Shown here piece after piece: positions 1-12,019 of a DNA stretch of 64,000 bases (the stretch's first letter is position 1; each line of letters begins with the position of its first letter). This DNA is from Panagrolaimus kolymaensis. Its lineage: Eukaryota; Nematoda; Chromadorea; Rhabditida; Panagrolaimidae. The stretch lies in assembly GCA_028622995.1 (NCBI GenBank), contig JAJQJQ010000073.1:612606-676605 (forward strand). Reading direction: 5' to 3'. Under the pieces are notes generated by a model, which was not told where the DNA came from, did no database searches, and saw only the letters and a program-made list of their open reading frames with translations. The position numbers and the translations under genes were made by a program.

Positions 1-790
1 GATTCAGACGATTATCGTCTTTTATGTAGGATGTTGCGCAAGGATTTTGGGTTATGTAGCGCAAAATTTGAGAAAATCTAATAGAAAAAAAAATTCGATG
101 TGGTAATTCCGAAAATTAGTTATATATTTTTTTGAAAAAATCAACAGGGTAAACCCTTTGCTCCTAATTATGAAGCCTAAAATTTCGGAAATTGTCGTCT
201 GGCCGTGCCCATGTATGATTCAAAGACAAAGAAAACTTGGTGCATATGGAAACCATATAGAATTAAGTGCAATAGCAACTCTATATATAACAAATATTGA
301 AATTTACTATTTTGACTTTTAATTCCTTTTGGTATTTTCGTCGGTTGATTAATTAATGAGGATAACGCTTTGAAAAAGAGTCAGTTGCAAGTTTTCTTAC
401 TACTACTCAAAAATTGGATAAAACTTTTCTTTTGTGTGAGTAAATTATTTTTAGAGTATTTTATAAAAATTTTAAAGCATGAAACCCTTCAGTTTGATAG
501 TAAACGCTCATCATCAAAGCGCAAGTATTAAAGCAAAAAATAAAAAAGATAAAAGAGAAACTCCAAAACGAATGTAAATAAAATGGTAACAGGATTTTTT
601 TGTTGAAATTTGTGTAAACCGAAATGAGGGGGCATATTTTGAAACAGTATTAATTTATTATTGCAGTTTCAGTTTTAAAAAAAGTCAGCCTTCAGACGTT
701 GCAATTTTTATCATATTTTTGGTAATTCTGAATTGAAAATTTTACAGGTAAACAATTTTTTTTTCAGAACTACATAAATTTCAATCATTT

Positions 791-846
791 CGGCTGGGAT
801 TCGAACTTTGGCTCCTGTTTTGTAAAACCACTGAGCCATCGTCACA
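791..846 (-). other. tRNA-like Pol III A-box/B-box cassette, degenerate
   Basis: On the minus strand an A-box-like TGGCTCAGTGG is followed about 30 nt later by a B-box-like GTTCGAATCCC. GGCTC and GAGCC can pair as a five-base stem. A full cloverleaf cannot be drawn: the anticodon arm is missing and there is no good acceptor stem. It is best seen as a tRNA-derived remnant or short Pol III element rather than a functional tRNA. A second cassette of the same design lies at 33105-33170. Confidence 0.4.
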
Positions 847-1289
847 CAAAACTGTAATTTCTAATTTCATTGAAAAGCTAAATGTTTTCGTGTTGTGATC
901 CAAATAAAATAATTTTTTACAAAATTTAGCTGTCATCATCCAAATGTTTTATTAAATTCATTCAGTTCCTTTATTATTAATTCAATTTTATAATTCAATA
1001 AAAAGCATTATAACCGGAATAGGTTGTGCATAAATTGTTTGTGAAATGGAGAAAAAAAAAATCTTAAAGTTGTCAAGAAAATTTATTAATACAAATAATA
1101 ATAACAAAGCCAAATTGTAATTCACCTAGAAAAATAAGTCACATGGTTGCAATAACAATAATGAATGAAGAGCTTGATTAATAGCTTTTTGTTCGGCTGT
1201 TTTTTTAGTTTCTTTAAAGTGTTGGAAATTAAAAAAATTTTTTAAGATTCATGAAATCAAATACTAATATGACGCAAAATGTTCAAGCA

Positions 1290-1560
1290 GTTGAAAACAA
1301 AAAAAACGTGATAGGAAAAACGAGAAAAGATTAAAGAGAAGAAGAAGGCGTCTTTGATGATGACGATGAATGCTTCTTTGCACTTATTCAAAAGAAAAAT
1401 TAATGTTTTTCAATCAAAAAACCATTTTGTCAACGACCTTTTTATTTATTTATTATTTATGAATAAAGGAAGCTAATTTATGTCCTCTTCAAAATAGTAC
1501 AAACTTGTTGGTGCTATTTTATTATATTAAGTAAAAAACCAAAAAATAAAATTTATTCTT
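1290..1560. repeat. Dispersed repeat, copy A
   Basis: This stretch matches 28090-28990 closely in pieces. Shared pieces include AACGTGAT..GG followed by GAGAAAAGATTAAAG, TCTTTGATGATGACGATG, the run around TTTGCACTTATTCAAAAG, and AGGAAGCTAATTTATGTCC. In copy A the pieces are contiguous. In copy B about 640 bp separates the first piece from the rest. No ORF or terminal inverted repeat is evident. Confidence 0.65.
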
Positions 1561-1724
1561 TTCGAGGAATTACTTTTTTCGGAAGCGAAATAAAAATTTA
1601 TTTTTATTATATGTATGTGTATGTTCGTTATCAAAAAAATACATAAATTATTTTAAATGATAATAATAAATTTACTTTATGTAGTTTTAACATTTTCATT
1701 TTTTTTTTGACAAAAAAATTAAAG

Positions 1725-3569
1725 TTAAACAAGGCATGATTTTTTTGGAGGGAATGTTGTCGTCACGCGAGTTGTTGTTGTGGAAGCTTTTGTTGATGTT
1801 GTTGTTTTGGGTTTTGGTTTTTCTGTCGTCTTTTTTGGAATTACGGTGGTTGTCGTTGGCTTTTTAGTAATAACTTTTTTAGTTGTTGTTGTAACTTTCC
1901 GAGTCGTTGTCGTTTTAGGTAATGGCTTTTTAGTGGTAGGTTTTTTAGTCGTCGTTGTTGTTGTAATTGGTCGAGGTTTTCCAATACCCATAGCAGGCAT
2001 TTTACATACAACATTTGTTAATCTTCCATTATTAACATCATGCCAGGTTTTAAGATATCCATTTCCTTCTTAAAAACATATTTTTTATTTCATTTATTTT
2101 TTTAAAATTCCCTTTAAAAATCATACCTTTCGTCATAGCATATTTAACCACGCGTTCAGTAAAAGTTTTACCCTGAAATCCATTGGGTTCTTGTAAAGGC
2201 CCATAAGAAGTATGCCACCAAACACCCCATTTAGCGTAATCAATTTTTGAACCATCTCGATTAATAAAATTTTTTACATCCCATTCTTTATTTAATGGAA
2301 TATATATTCCAAGACCCAAGCCATCTTTCATAGCGGTTGGGGCAAAAGGCTTAGTTGCTAAAAAAATACACATATATAAATTCATATAAATATTTTAATA
2401 TACCATTAAAAAAAAAAAGGTAAATTTAAAAATTTTATGTTTGAAAAATCTTTTTTCCACTTACACAAAAATTCATTTTCTTCTTCACAATGAATGGAAG
2501 CTGGAAAAGATCTTTTATCAATTCCTTCACAAAAATTATCATCTATCATTCGAACTCTCTAAAATTAAAAAAAAATAGTGAAAATTGTTTTTATGATTAA
2601 AAATGGCGTGATTTCTGGCTTGATTTAAAAAAGAAACAGGTCTGGTCCTTAAATAAAAAAAACTTTTTATTTTTGTTCTAAAAAAAGCTGCTGACTTGAG
2701 CATAATAAATCTGCGATAATTTAAAAAAAAATTAATTCTAAAATTTTTTACCTTATCTTTAGGAACTTGAACAATTCTGTAACAATTATGGTTTCCACAT
2801 GTAGCACCCATAATCCATCCATTTGGACATGAATATGAATTATAAACATATTGGATTTTATTAGACAAATTATTAGGTTGAAATTGAGCTGTAGTCTTGC
2901 ATAATAAATGCGTGGATTTTGAAGCCACAACATTCATCCAAATATTTTTATCTACAAAAAAAATTTTCTGTCACAAAATTTTATTTTTTTCTAACTTTTT
3001 ATTCTTTTATACGCTACTAACCGACCAACATTCGATTGAGGAGTAGTTGAACCCCATTTTGAATATACAATTTTTGAGCCATCACGATTAATAAAATTTG
3101 TTGGATTTAAAGGTTTATTTATTGGAATATATAATCCTAAAACCAAACCAGTAATGGAAGCAAGTCGAGCATAGTTTGGTAGAGAAGCTTAAAAAAATAA
3201 GTTATGCAAATTTTTTAGTTATGAAATTATGTTTATAATACCCAAAAATTCATTTTCTTCTTCACTTTTAATAACAGCTGGAAAAGCAGTTTTTTCAAAA
3301 TCGGCACAAAAATTTTCATCAACCATTCGATCTCTCTAAAAAAAAGCTAACGACTTTTATTTAATTAAAATACTTGGATTAATGATGCTTACTTTTGCGT
3401 CAGGAACTGAAACAATTCGATAACAATAATGCGCATTATTAACATAACCTAAATCAAATCCAGGGGGACAATGATAATGTTCCAAATCTTTTTTAGCAAT
3501 AGCATGGCTAGAATTTAAACACAACAAAAACACAAATATTCCAAAAATGAAAAAACCTTTTTTCTCCAT
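1725..3569 (-). CDS. Secreted protein with two C-type lectin-like domains and a Thr/Lys-rich tail
   Basis: Seven exons can be read: 3393-3569, 3242-3335, 3026-3187, 2752-2951, 2465-2558, 2172-2357 and 1725-2068, joining to about 418 residues. A signal peptide (residues 1-23, hydrophobic core FFIFGIFVFLLCL) is followed by two C-type lectin-like domains. The first runs from CPPGFDLG to THLLCK, the second from CPNGW to LTNVVCK. Each has a CYRIV strand, an NFC helix motif and a terminal VC/LC-K. The second and fifth exons are both 94 bp in the same phase, so the two domains arose by exon-set duplication. The last ~75 residues are almost only T, K and P, a mucin-like stalk that could be heavily O-glycosylated. 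Neither domain shows a canonical EPN or QPD sugar-binding triplet, so carbohydrate binding is not assured. Nematode CTLD proteins are usually secreted and often immune-related; that role is inferred. Confidence 0.85.
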
Positions 3570-4259
3570 TAGACTTGCTTTTGCAAAAAAAGGAAAAAAA
3601 CTTAAAATGATTATTTTCTGTTTTCAAATGTTGTTTCAATGTTTTATTTTAAAACATAAAAAAATTCTCATAGATAAATTTTTATAATTTTAGTAATGAA
3701 AGGCGGCACGGATTATCAAAGAATGTGAAAAAAAAAGAATAATAAAAAGCTAGCTGCAAGGAAGAAAGGAATGTGGCACTTCTTGCGATGCGCATTGCGC
3801 ACCTCCTTTTATTTTTTCATTTTTTCATTATTATTTTTTTATAATCCTTTATATATTTGCTTTCTTAAATATTACAAAAATTGCAACAAAAAAAAGAAGA
3901 TAAAAATAAAGGCTAAATAAAAACTAAAATAAAAGTCGTCGAAAATGTGATCAAAAAGTGTGAAAGAAAAAAAAACACTTTTATAATCATAGAAATACGC
4001 CTTAGTGTCTGCCAGTCTGGTGATGAGTAATGCATCGTCGCTTTTAAAGCCTTTTTTTCCAATATTTAGCAGTGGCCGGCGCGCAAAAAAATAGACAAAG
4101 AAAATTCAAAAAAATGAAAGATGAAAAAATTGAACTAGCAATAATTTTTTGTTTATTCATTCAAAGTTTTCCCTTTTTTTTTGTGAGACCCATTGCATTT
4201 CTCTTCTTCTTTTTTTTGAATATTTTAGAAGATACTTTATTTTTTTATTTTTTTTAAGT
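3570..4259. other. Intergenic region
   Basis: Between the divergent lectin and BTB genes. It is A/T-rich with long A and T runs and presumably contains the lectin promoter. Nothing specific is recognised. No N-terminal BTB exon is found here. Confidence 0.6.
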
Positions 4260-4860
4260 CTTCAACTTCGATCGATAGGATCAAAACATTTTCATACTAT
4301 AACTTCAAGTCTTTCCTTACCTGCATGTATACCGGTAAATTCACATTCACACCAACTAATGTTGCGGCGATGATCGACATGGCTGAATTTTACATGTTTC
4401 AAATTTTGAAACAAGAAGCCAATAAGTATTTAATGACATTGAAATGCGACCTTCAAACTGCACTTGATATGTTTGGAGTCGCAAAAAGATATGATTTGGG
4501 TGAATCGAAGCAACGTCTGTATTTGTTTATTCAAGATTATATTGAAAAAATACTCAAGTTTGACCACAGAATCCCGATCGATGACATCATTGCTTTGATG
4601 AAGTTAGAAACATCAGATAAAATTTTCATAGCTGTAAGCAAACTTAAAAATATTTATAAAATATATGAAAGAATAACTTTCAGATTTATAACTGGTTCAC
4701 TCTTCGATGGTATCAGGAATTGTTATTGCCTGAAATTGACGAGGTTCATGAGAAAATGAAAAATGATTTTGCTCAAATTATTCCACATCTAAAACTCACC
4801 GATTTCAGTAGTTCGTTCTTCAACAAACTTATGAGTATGATACATTACTTTCGTTTTTAA
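4260..4860 (+). pseudogene. Truncated BTB/BACK-domain gene
   Basis: Two exons can be joined: from an acceptor near 4259 to 4633, and 4684-4860 (stop). The translation begins in the last third of a BTB/POZ fold (F-x-S-F-L-T-C-M-Y-T-G-K-F, then A-A-M-I-D-M-A-E-F-Y). It continues into a BACK-like helical region, with tryptophan-rich NWFTLRWYQELL and a short C-terminus. BTB proteins normally need the N-terminal helices and first beta strands for dimerisation, and no such exon is visible upstream. It may be a degraded member of the large nematode BTB family, or a gene using a distant or trans-spliced first exon. No stop interrupts what remains, so decay may be recent. The methionine in CMYTG (position 4325) is the first in frame but would leave half a domain. 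Confidence 0.55.
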
Positions 4861-6209
4861 ATCTCAATGGCTTAACTCATAAATGATTTAGAAAAATCGT
4901 AAACAGATAGTTTTCTTTTGTATTTATTCGTCCATAAATGAAAGAACAAAAAATGATAAACATTTTTGAAAGAAATAATCTTTATTTTAAACAACCTTTT
5001 TTCTTTATTTGATCGTCAACTAAATTCCCCAAGCTTTCATTCTTGATTTTAACTAAAAAATATGTACAATTTATTATTAGAACTTCAAATAAAATTTTGC
5101 CATAAAGAAATATTCATTACTTCCTTTGAATTTCGCTAGTTAAATATTTCCTTCCACCTGATCTTGAATATTTTCCTCCACCTTAACTTAGATACCTTTC
5201 TCCATCCATACATACTTGAAATACTTCTTTTACCATCTTTGACTATCTTTGTTTCGGTTATGTTTCTCAAAAAATTTTATTTGTGTATGCGGTTTGATCT
5301 GCCAACCGTATGGAAGGCGGTCTGCCGCGGCGTTATACTGATTTTTGGTTCTCCATTACGGGAACGTCCATACATAAATCTCAAACTGGGATAAGCTAAC
5401 CGAATAATAAGATAGTTGAAGCAATGAAAGGATTTGATTGCATTCACTCCACCCGATCCTGAATCCACTTCTCAATCGTTATTATCCCAGATTTCAAAGT
5501 TTCCAAATGATCAGAGATTCGTTGCGGCATCATCCTCACAAAGATCCACCTTATATCAGCTGAACATAACCAAAAGTTTTTAACAAATTGTTATCCTCCA
5601 AAAGGGAAAAGCGAAGGGATGTGTAGCGAAATCGAGTGGCTTTCAACAAAAAGGTGTACTTTTAAAAATGAAAAAATAAGAAGTATTTTTTATAATAAAA
5701 GTTTGCTTGAGCCACACATTCTAATTTTTTTTCGTTTAACAACTTCCTTTAACATCGAGGATTATTCTATAACACATTTCATTTTCACCAATATAAAAAA
5801 ACGATTAGAAAAATCAAAGCAATCCGAGTTCAAGAAAAATAATAACGACATCCTTGAGTATATCACAATGTGAAAGCTTCCAAAGTTATTGCTGATTAGA
5901 AAACTCAAACTTTGGACTAAAAAAATAATATCCTTTCCGTTAAAAAACACTATTACAAAGTTTGAAATTCTTAAGCATCAACATCGTTATAACAAATCCT
6001 CACAATTTCCATATCCAATAAAAAAAATTCACTTTTTTGTGTATTTGCATATCGTAGAAAAATCGAGAAAAGCGAGTTATGAAAATTTTATTAAAAACCT
6101 AACAAACAATATTATTACAATCTAAACAACGGAAAATACATTTTTACAACGCAGAAAATAATAAACAATAATAATAATTTAGAACAATGAATGATTGATT
6201 TGCTTCTTC
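4861..6209. other. Intergenic region
   Basis: No convincing gene. Several short open frames (5164-5394, 5619-5873, 5889-6125) show no domain, splice pattern or biased codon use. A somewhat more GC-rich patch at 5280-5480 may be an old decayed element, but it has no recognisable ends. Confidence 0.55.
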
Positions 6210-7156
6210 TCATTGAGTCGGAACTTCAAGCCATTTGGTAGTTTTCAATAACTTTTTCACAGAATCAGATGGTTTTTGTTTTTCGTTGATCTGAACAAAT
6301 TCTTCATATTCTTCACCAAGTGACGACATAACTTCAGCATTCAAACTTGAAATTTCTTTTTCCAATGAAAAAATGTTTGATTGAATTGATGCAAGCTCAG
6401 CTATTCTTTGTATGGCTTCTTCAGCTTTGATTCTTGCTTGCTTTGCAGAACGAGGTTCAAGAACACCAAATGGACGAAATTGTGGAATTGAAGGTTGTTT
6501 CTGAAAAGTAAGCAATGGTTAAAAGAGTAAGAAGAAAGCGGGTTTTCATAAGTAAAATAAGGTTATGGTAATGATTATAACAAAATGGTGGAAAATGCCA
6601 GATTCCTAGCAGGGATATATTGTCATTTTAATCTTTTCCAACAGCAGCTTTAAAAAGAGCATCAAGCGCTAGCAATTTAACAACTAGTGAAACAAAAAAA
6701 TGCCAACCTTTTTCTTTTGCTCTTCTTCTTTAACATCGTCATCGGACTTGCCATCATCTTTCTCATCTTCTTCTTTCTTTGAATCTTTTCCACCTCCACG
6801 TTTTCGTACATTTGATTTCACACTTTCTTTTGATTCTTCTTCACCATCTTCGAGTTTATGAATGATTTCAAATTTATCATTTTGAATTTTGACAAACACA
6901 TTTGGTTCAATATCTCTTTTATCAATGAAACCAACTGTTGATAAAGCAAAACCATTTTGAGATCTAAAAACCCAAAATTAATAACAAGGTAAAGAACAAA
7001 GTAAAAAGTAACTAACTTTGCTATTGAAACATTCATTCGACAATCAGCTAAAATTCTTTCCAATTCGATCATTTTATTGAAATAATCATTCGTTGTTTTA
7101 ACTTGTTCAGTTGCAAGTTTACGAAGTTCCTTGGTTTTTGATTTGAGATCGGACAT
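6210..7156 (-). CDS. CCDC115: CCDC115/VMA22-like V-ATPase assembly factor
   Basis: Exons 7017-7156, 6708-6963 and 6210-6500 join in frame to 228 residues. The N-terminal helix (about 1-50) is a coiled coil ending in A-K-S-Q-N-G-F, the place where family members have a short 'sleeve' motif. A highly charged K/E/D-rich linker (about 90-130) follows. The C-terminal half has the family hallmark P-F-G-V-L-E-P-R-S-A-K-Q-A and then a helical hairpin with E-L-A-S-I-Q-S-N-I. In yeast and humans Vma22/CCDC115 helps assemble the membrane sector of the proton-pumping V-ATPase in the ER; the role here is inferred from the motif and architecture. The upstream BPNT2-like gene is on the same strand, 214 bp away from this start, compatible with an operon or simple proximity. 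The acidic linker is longer than in vertebrates. Confidence 0.72.
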
Positions 7157-7370
7157 TTTTGGAAGGTTAAGCTGAAAAAATGAAAGCAATAGTTTACTTG
7201 GAAAATTCATAAGCTAGCAAAAGTATCATTGCTGTCATAAAACAGTTGTTTAGAAGTTGAGAAGAATACATAAATGATCAAATTTATAAACAATTTTACT
7301 TACACATTTATTTACAATCAAACACTAGGAAAATAACACAGAAAAACAAAACACGAGCTTCTTTCTTTCA

Positions 7371-8706
7371 TTAAACTTTCAGATGGTCTTTGATTTTCAT
7401 AAAGGTACTGTAAACATCTTTTCTTGCCATCAATAAACCTTTTGTATTCAAAACAGGTAGTTTAGCATTATAATCAATTGGTTCGCCTTCAAGATCAATT
7501 AATGCTCCACCAGCAGCACGAATAATAGCATCACCAGCACAAAGATCCCATTTCTTGATTGCTGTTGAATGAATATAATATTCTAAAAGATCCAATAAAA
7601 TAACAACGTTTGTGAAAGTATGTATGTTTAAAGCTTACCAGCTGTAGAATTTATTAATCGAAGAGTTTTGTAACCTGAGCCACCCGCAGGTTCAACATGA
7701 TATTCACCATTAAGCACTGTATTTACGAGATCTTGTACTTTACCAGCATGCGATCTAAAACAATTAATATAAGCATAAGAGCGATATGTCCAAGTCAAGA
7801 CCAACCTTGATACCACTACAGTCTTTGGAACAACTTCGTTTGGATCAAAATTGAATTTACCATGTTTGGTACTCAGAACTCCCCAATTGACCAAGCCAAG
7901 GACTAAAATGTTATTTGTATTTTCTCCATCATAAAGCAATAAACAAACTAGTTTCATCATGAAAAGGTCGATAAATAGCACCAAAAATAGGTTTTCCATC
8001 AAGAGTTATGCATGCCATAGTTGTTACATATTCAGTTAAACCTTCAGTAAATTCTTGAGTAGCATCAAGTGGATCCACCCACATATTTATTCGAGATAAT
8101 TCATACTTTGATGATGGCATAAGATTCACAGCATCTTTGTATTCAAGCCAAAGTTCGTAGTTATCATCGCGGTATTTGTTTGCTTCATCATCACTGAAAT
8201 TTTCGTTCTTCTCTTCTGATATCACCTATAAAACAAGAGAGATTATTGTTTTGTTAATTAAAGAAGCATGTTTTAAAAGCTTACAGTCATACCAGAAAAT
8301 CTTTGAAGTAAACCAAGGATTAGATGATTCGAAATCAAATCAGCTTTAGTTAATAATTCAGCTTTTCCAACATCCGTTTGACCTTTCTCTTGAATATTCA
8401 GCATATTTTCATCATGAATTTTCTTCACAGCATGACCACCCATTTCCACAGCTAATACAGCATAACTAAAAAAAATAAGTTTGATAAAAAATGGAAAAAA
8501 GTAAACAAAGAAACCAACCTAATAACATCTTTGAGTTCAACATTAAGTTCAGGAAAATCATTATTGCTATTAAAAAATAACAAATATCCAAGGTACAAAA
8601 AGCAGAAAATAATAAACACTGATGCTATATTTCTTAGATTAGGATGAACTTGCATTTTTTCGTTAAAATTTCTATAAATTTTTGAATAATTTATATCCGA
8701 AGTCAT
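7371..8706 (-). CDS. BPNT2: Golgi-type 3'-phosphoadenosine 5'-phosphate phosphatase (BPNT2/IMPAD1-like)
   Basis: Six exons (8519-8706, 8285-8465, 7949-8225, 7806-7902, 7637-7754, 7371-7582) give about 357 residues. An N-terminal signal anchor (around residues 27-46, ASVFIIFCFLYLGYLLFF) would place the catalytic domain in the Golgi lumen. The FIG-superfamily metal motifs are present: V-I-S-E-E near the middle, W-V-D-P-L-D-A-T-Q-E-F-T-E (motif A with the DATQEFTE form typical of PAP phosphatases, not the DGT-N-F of inositol monophosphatases), and K-K-W-D-L-C-A-G-D-A-I-I-R-A-A-G-G (motif B). The enzyme hydrolyses PAP, the by-product of sulfotransferases, to AMP and phosphate, so it supports sulfation of glycosaminoglycans. 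All expected residues are intact. It lies upstream of the CCDC115-like gene on the same strand. Confidence 0.88.
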
Positions 8707-10446
8707 AGTTTTAGGGTGTAAAACAAACAGACAAAAAAAAGCTTTCAGCAGAAAGGGAAAGGAAAAAACTAACTTTTAAAGTTTTTTATATATATCCACC
8801 CACCATTGATCTCGCTAATCTTACTCGCAGCTTTTATGTATTTACACGTGGCAACAAATCAAACAATAGCGGTTTTTAAAAACTTGAAATGAATGAGATT
8901 AACGGAGATTATAATACTATGCTTGCATTTTATTTCAAACAAAATATGAGCGAAGGAAGAATGAATGAATAAATAAATAAATAAAGGAATAATAAAATAA
9001 CAACAATGGAAGCTTTGAGATGGGAATTAAGGATAAAAAAACTTCTTTGCAAAAATGCAAATATTTTTATTTACAAATTTAAATAATAATCAAATCAATC
9101 AAACAACTTTGACCATGGCCATCAAAAACAATAACAACAACAGCTGTTTGTGGTTTTTTGATTTTGATTTTTAGTCATCGATTTACATATTGCCAATATG
9201 CATCTTACAACGAAAAATACATTGACATCTTTCAAATGTGTTTCCCAATGTTTTTCGTTTACAACATCGACGACATTGAGAGAGCTTGAGGCAGCATCAG
9301 CGATGCATATGCATTTGGTTGGGTCCTTTCCATTCCATTCCTTCCCTTGTTAGTTTTATTTTTTGGTCGTCAACAAGAAAAACATAAACTATTTCATGTG
9401 AGAGAGAAGAAAAAAAAGTATTTCAAAATTACAAAGAGAAAAAGAAAAGAGGGAATGCGGACATCGTTCTTCTCTGACATCATTTTATTTTGTTGTTTTT
9501 GTTGTGGTATAGGGCTTTTCCAAGGAGACAGGCACAAAACATTTTTGGTCACTTATTTTAATCATTTTCGTCGTCGTCAACGATGGATGTTTTTTTGTTT
9601 CAAAGTTGTTTTTGTTATTTATCTTCTTTTTTTCTTTGCAGACGTCTAAAATGAAATTTCATTTTAAATATAAAAACTTTCTTTTCCATTATCTTTTTTT
9701 TGCTTTCAAAACAATTTTTGGTTAAACATATTTTCTCAAAAATACTTAAGTTTTATCAAAAAAATAAGGTCGATCTCTTTTTTTTTTTAGCTTACTTCCA
9801 TCTAACTTGTTTCACGTCTTCCCTGCATTTAAAAACCTAAAATTTTCTTGCATGTTTTGTTTTTTCAACATAACAAAATAGATCCTCCTCCCAATCCTCA
9901 AAAAAAAAGTTTACATTCCATCTTTCTTTTTTTTTCTCACTAAATTTTCTCGAAAAAGCATCATAGAACAATCAAGCAACAACAATGTCTAGTCGTTTTT
10001 CGTTCTCTTCAATGACGCCCATCTCCTCCTTTTTTTCCCATTATCGTTTGCCCAACAAAATTTTTTGATTTTTTTTTTCATCGCGTGGTCGTTCGTTCGT
10101 TTGTTAGCAGTTAGTTTATCTATGTGAGTGTTTGTTTATATTTCATCATGAATGATGCTCTTTGTCCTTTCTTCCACTGATTTTTATTTTTCGTGCGTAT
10201 TTTTTTTGATGGTTCCTTCATTTTTCATTTTTTTGTTACGTACATAGCTTAAAGTGTTTCACTTTTTATTCTTTCTTTTTCCAGGTTTATATCGACGACG
10301 AAAATCATTGAAAGAAGAAACTATCAATTGACGGGAAGCAAAATTCTTGCTCATGTGTAAGTAAAGAATCGACGCAAAATCAATTATTTTGAACTACATA
10401 TTTTCTATTTGAATCTCAGTATTTTATATATTATTTTGAAGCAATT
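8707..10446. other. Intergenic region between divergent genes
   Basis: Promoter and 5' UTR space for the BPNT2-like gene (-) and the PRELI gene (+). A good 3' splice acceptor (TTTTTCCAG) ends at about 10284, and a short untranslated exon may follow before the PRELI start. Otherwise T-rich with no coding signal. Confidence 0.55.
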
Positions 10447-11365
10447 ATGAGAATCTGGACATCTGAGCATGTTTTTGAGTAAGTTATCTTTGTTTAATTA
10501 TTTCTCATCACTGGCTTCTCGATTCGTTGCTTCTTTTGTGCTTCTTTAATACCAAAAACTATTCCCGATTTATTTTTACTTTTTTTCCACTTTGATTAAT
10601 CGCACCATGTTTGGCAAGTATTTGTGTGCGTACTTTGATCACCCATTTATTGGTTCAAAAAACCATCAAAAATCAAGTTTGTAATATCATTTCATTTTTA
10701 GGCATCCATGGGATACTGTAGTAAATGGCGCATATAGGTAGGAATTCTTATTAACAAAGCTGTATCCGATTTATTTAATGTCAATATTTTTAAGGAAATA
10801 TCCAAATCCCTCAAGTGATGCTGTTACTGGAATGGATGTGCTACGACAAGATGTTACTGATGGTGTATTAAAAACTGAAAGATTACTTCAAAGTCATTTT
10901 CATATACCATCATGGGTCACAAAACTAACTGGATTCTCTGGTACGCAATATTCTCATGAAGTCTCTGAAATTGATCCATCAAACAAGCATATGTTGCTAA
11001 CAACAAGAAATTTAAATGCTTCATCATTTTTGAGAGTGGATGAAAAGCTCACTTATTCTCCAGATCCATCTAATCCAGAACATACTATTTTGAAACAAGA
11101 AGCAATAGTTAATGTTAATTTACCAGCATTTGCTGATTATTGTGAAAGAACATTTCTTAATACATATCAAACGAATGCAGTCAAGGTTTGTTTTTTTGTT
11201 ATCTTTGAACCTTTAATAAACTAGTTGTTTTGTTTTCAGGGTCGCAATGGTGTTGAATGGGTTATTGATAATATCAAACGGGAGTATAATGAAATATCAG
11301 CCAAAGTAACATCTGAAATGCAGGAATTGATCAATATGAGCTCGTTTAAATCTTCGAGAAGATGA
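10447..11365 (+). CDS. PRELID3: PRELI/MSF1-domain phospholipid-transfer protein (slowmo/PRELID3-like)
   Basis: Four exons (10447-10478, 10702-10737, 10795-11185, 11240-11365) join to 194 residues, the usual family length. The protein opens with M-R-I-W-T-S-E-H-V-F-E-H-P-W-D-T-V, the characteristic PRELI N-terminus. It continues through N-P-S-S-D-A-V-T-G-M-D-V-L, the central sheet with N-A-S-S-F-L-R-V-D-E-K, and the C-terminal G-R-N-G-V-E-W-V-I helix. PRELID3/slowmo proteins work in the mitochondrial intermembrane space with a TRIAP1/Mdm35 partner, shuttling phosphatidylserine or related lipids between membranes. The first two exons are only 32 and 36 bp, so they are easily missed. No sign of damage. 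Confidence 0.9.
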
Positions 11366-12019
11366 TTCATTTTCAAATGAAACTCAAAAAACAAACAAAC
11401 TATGTCAATCAACGAACGGGAAAACAACTTATTTTTGATCTTTTTCAACGTGCACTAATGCTTTTACTTTATTTTCAATTTGGAGATGCGTGTGATGTTT
11501 TTTTATTCTTTCATTTTTCGTTATAAGTAAAAATATGTATATCCAATAATAATCAAGAAGATAAATGCAATCACATACAAAGTGAATTTGCGATGCGGGT
11601 GTTTGATGATTCGTCATCAATCAATGTTGCAACGACTTTGTATGTTTTTGCGTTACATTTTTTTCACTTGTTTTTCTTTCAAATTTTATATGGTAAACTT
11701 GATGCAAATATTATAGCCTTTATTGAAAATAAACTCTTTTTCTTAACACTGTTTACTTGCGAAATATTGAAACCGATATACAGCTTTTTATGTTATTAAC
11801 CGAAAAGATACAAAGTTTTGTTTTTACTTTATTATTACAAAAATGATAAGGCTTTAAAATAAAAAGGAATAATAATAAGTAAAAATGAAAAAATATTAAT
11901 AAAGATTCTACCAAAAAGAATGGCAGCTTTAGACCGGTAAAATTCCACAGAGCTTTGTTTAGCATTTTTAACATCGTAGTAATATCGTCATGATTTTTCC
12001 TTCTTCTTTCTTCCTTTCT
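11366..12019. other. Convergent intergenic region
   Basis: Space between the 3' ends of the PRELI gene (+) and the dynein light chain gene (-). It contains A/T-rich UTR sequence with several AATAAA-like signals. The short ORFs here are not supported. Confidence 0.55.

Larger units (their letters stand above)
1..1724. other. Intergenic region, AT-rich
   Basis: No coding potential is seen on either strand; ORFs here are short and low complexity. It contains a tRNA-like A/B-box cassette near 791-846 and one copy of a dispersed repeat near 1290-1560, listed separately. The rest is homopolymer-rich A/T sequence typical of the spacers in this window. Confidence 0.7.

Noticed and set aside
791..846. 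Functional tRNA gene
   Set aside because: A and B boxes are present but the anticodon arm and acceptor stem are missing.
1780..2073. Plus-strand ORF rich in Val
   Set aside because: It is the antisense shadow of the Thr/Lys-rich tail of the lectin gene.
9347..9649. Basic ORF in the gap before the PRELI gene
   Set aside because: Low-complexity K/R and F runs, no homology-like pattern, and T/A-rich spacer sequence on both sides.
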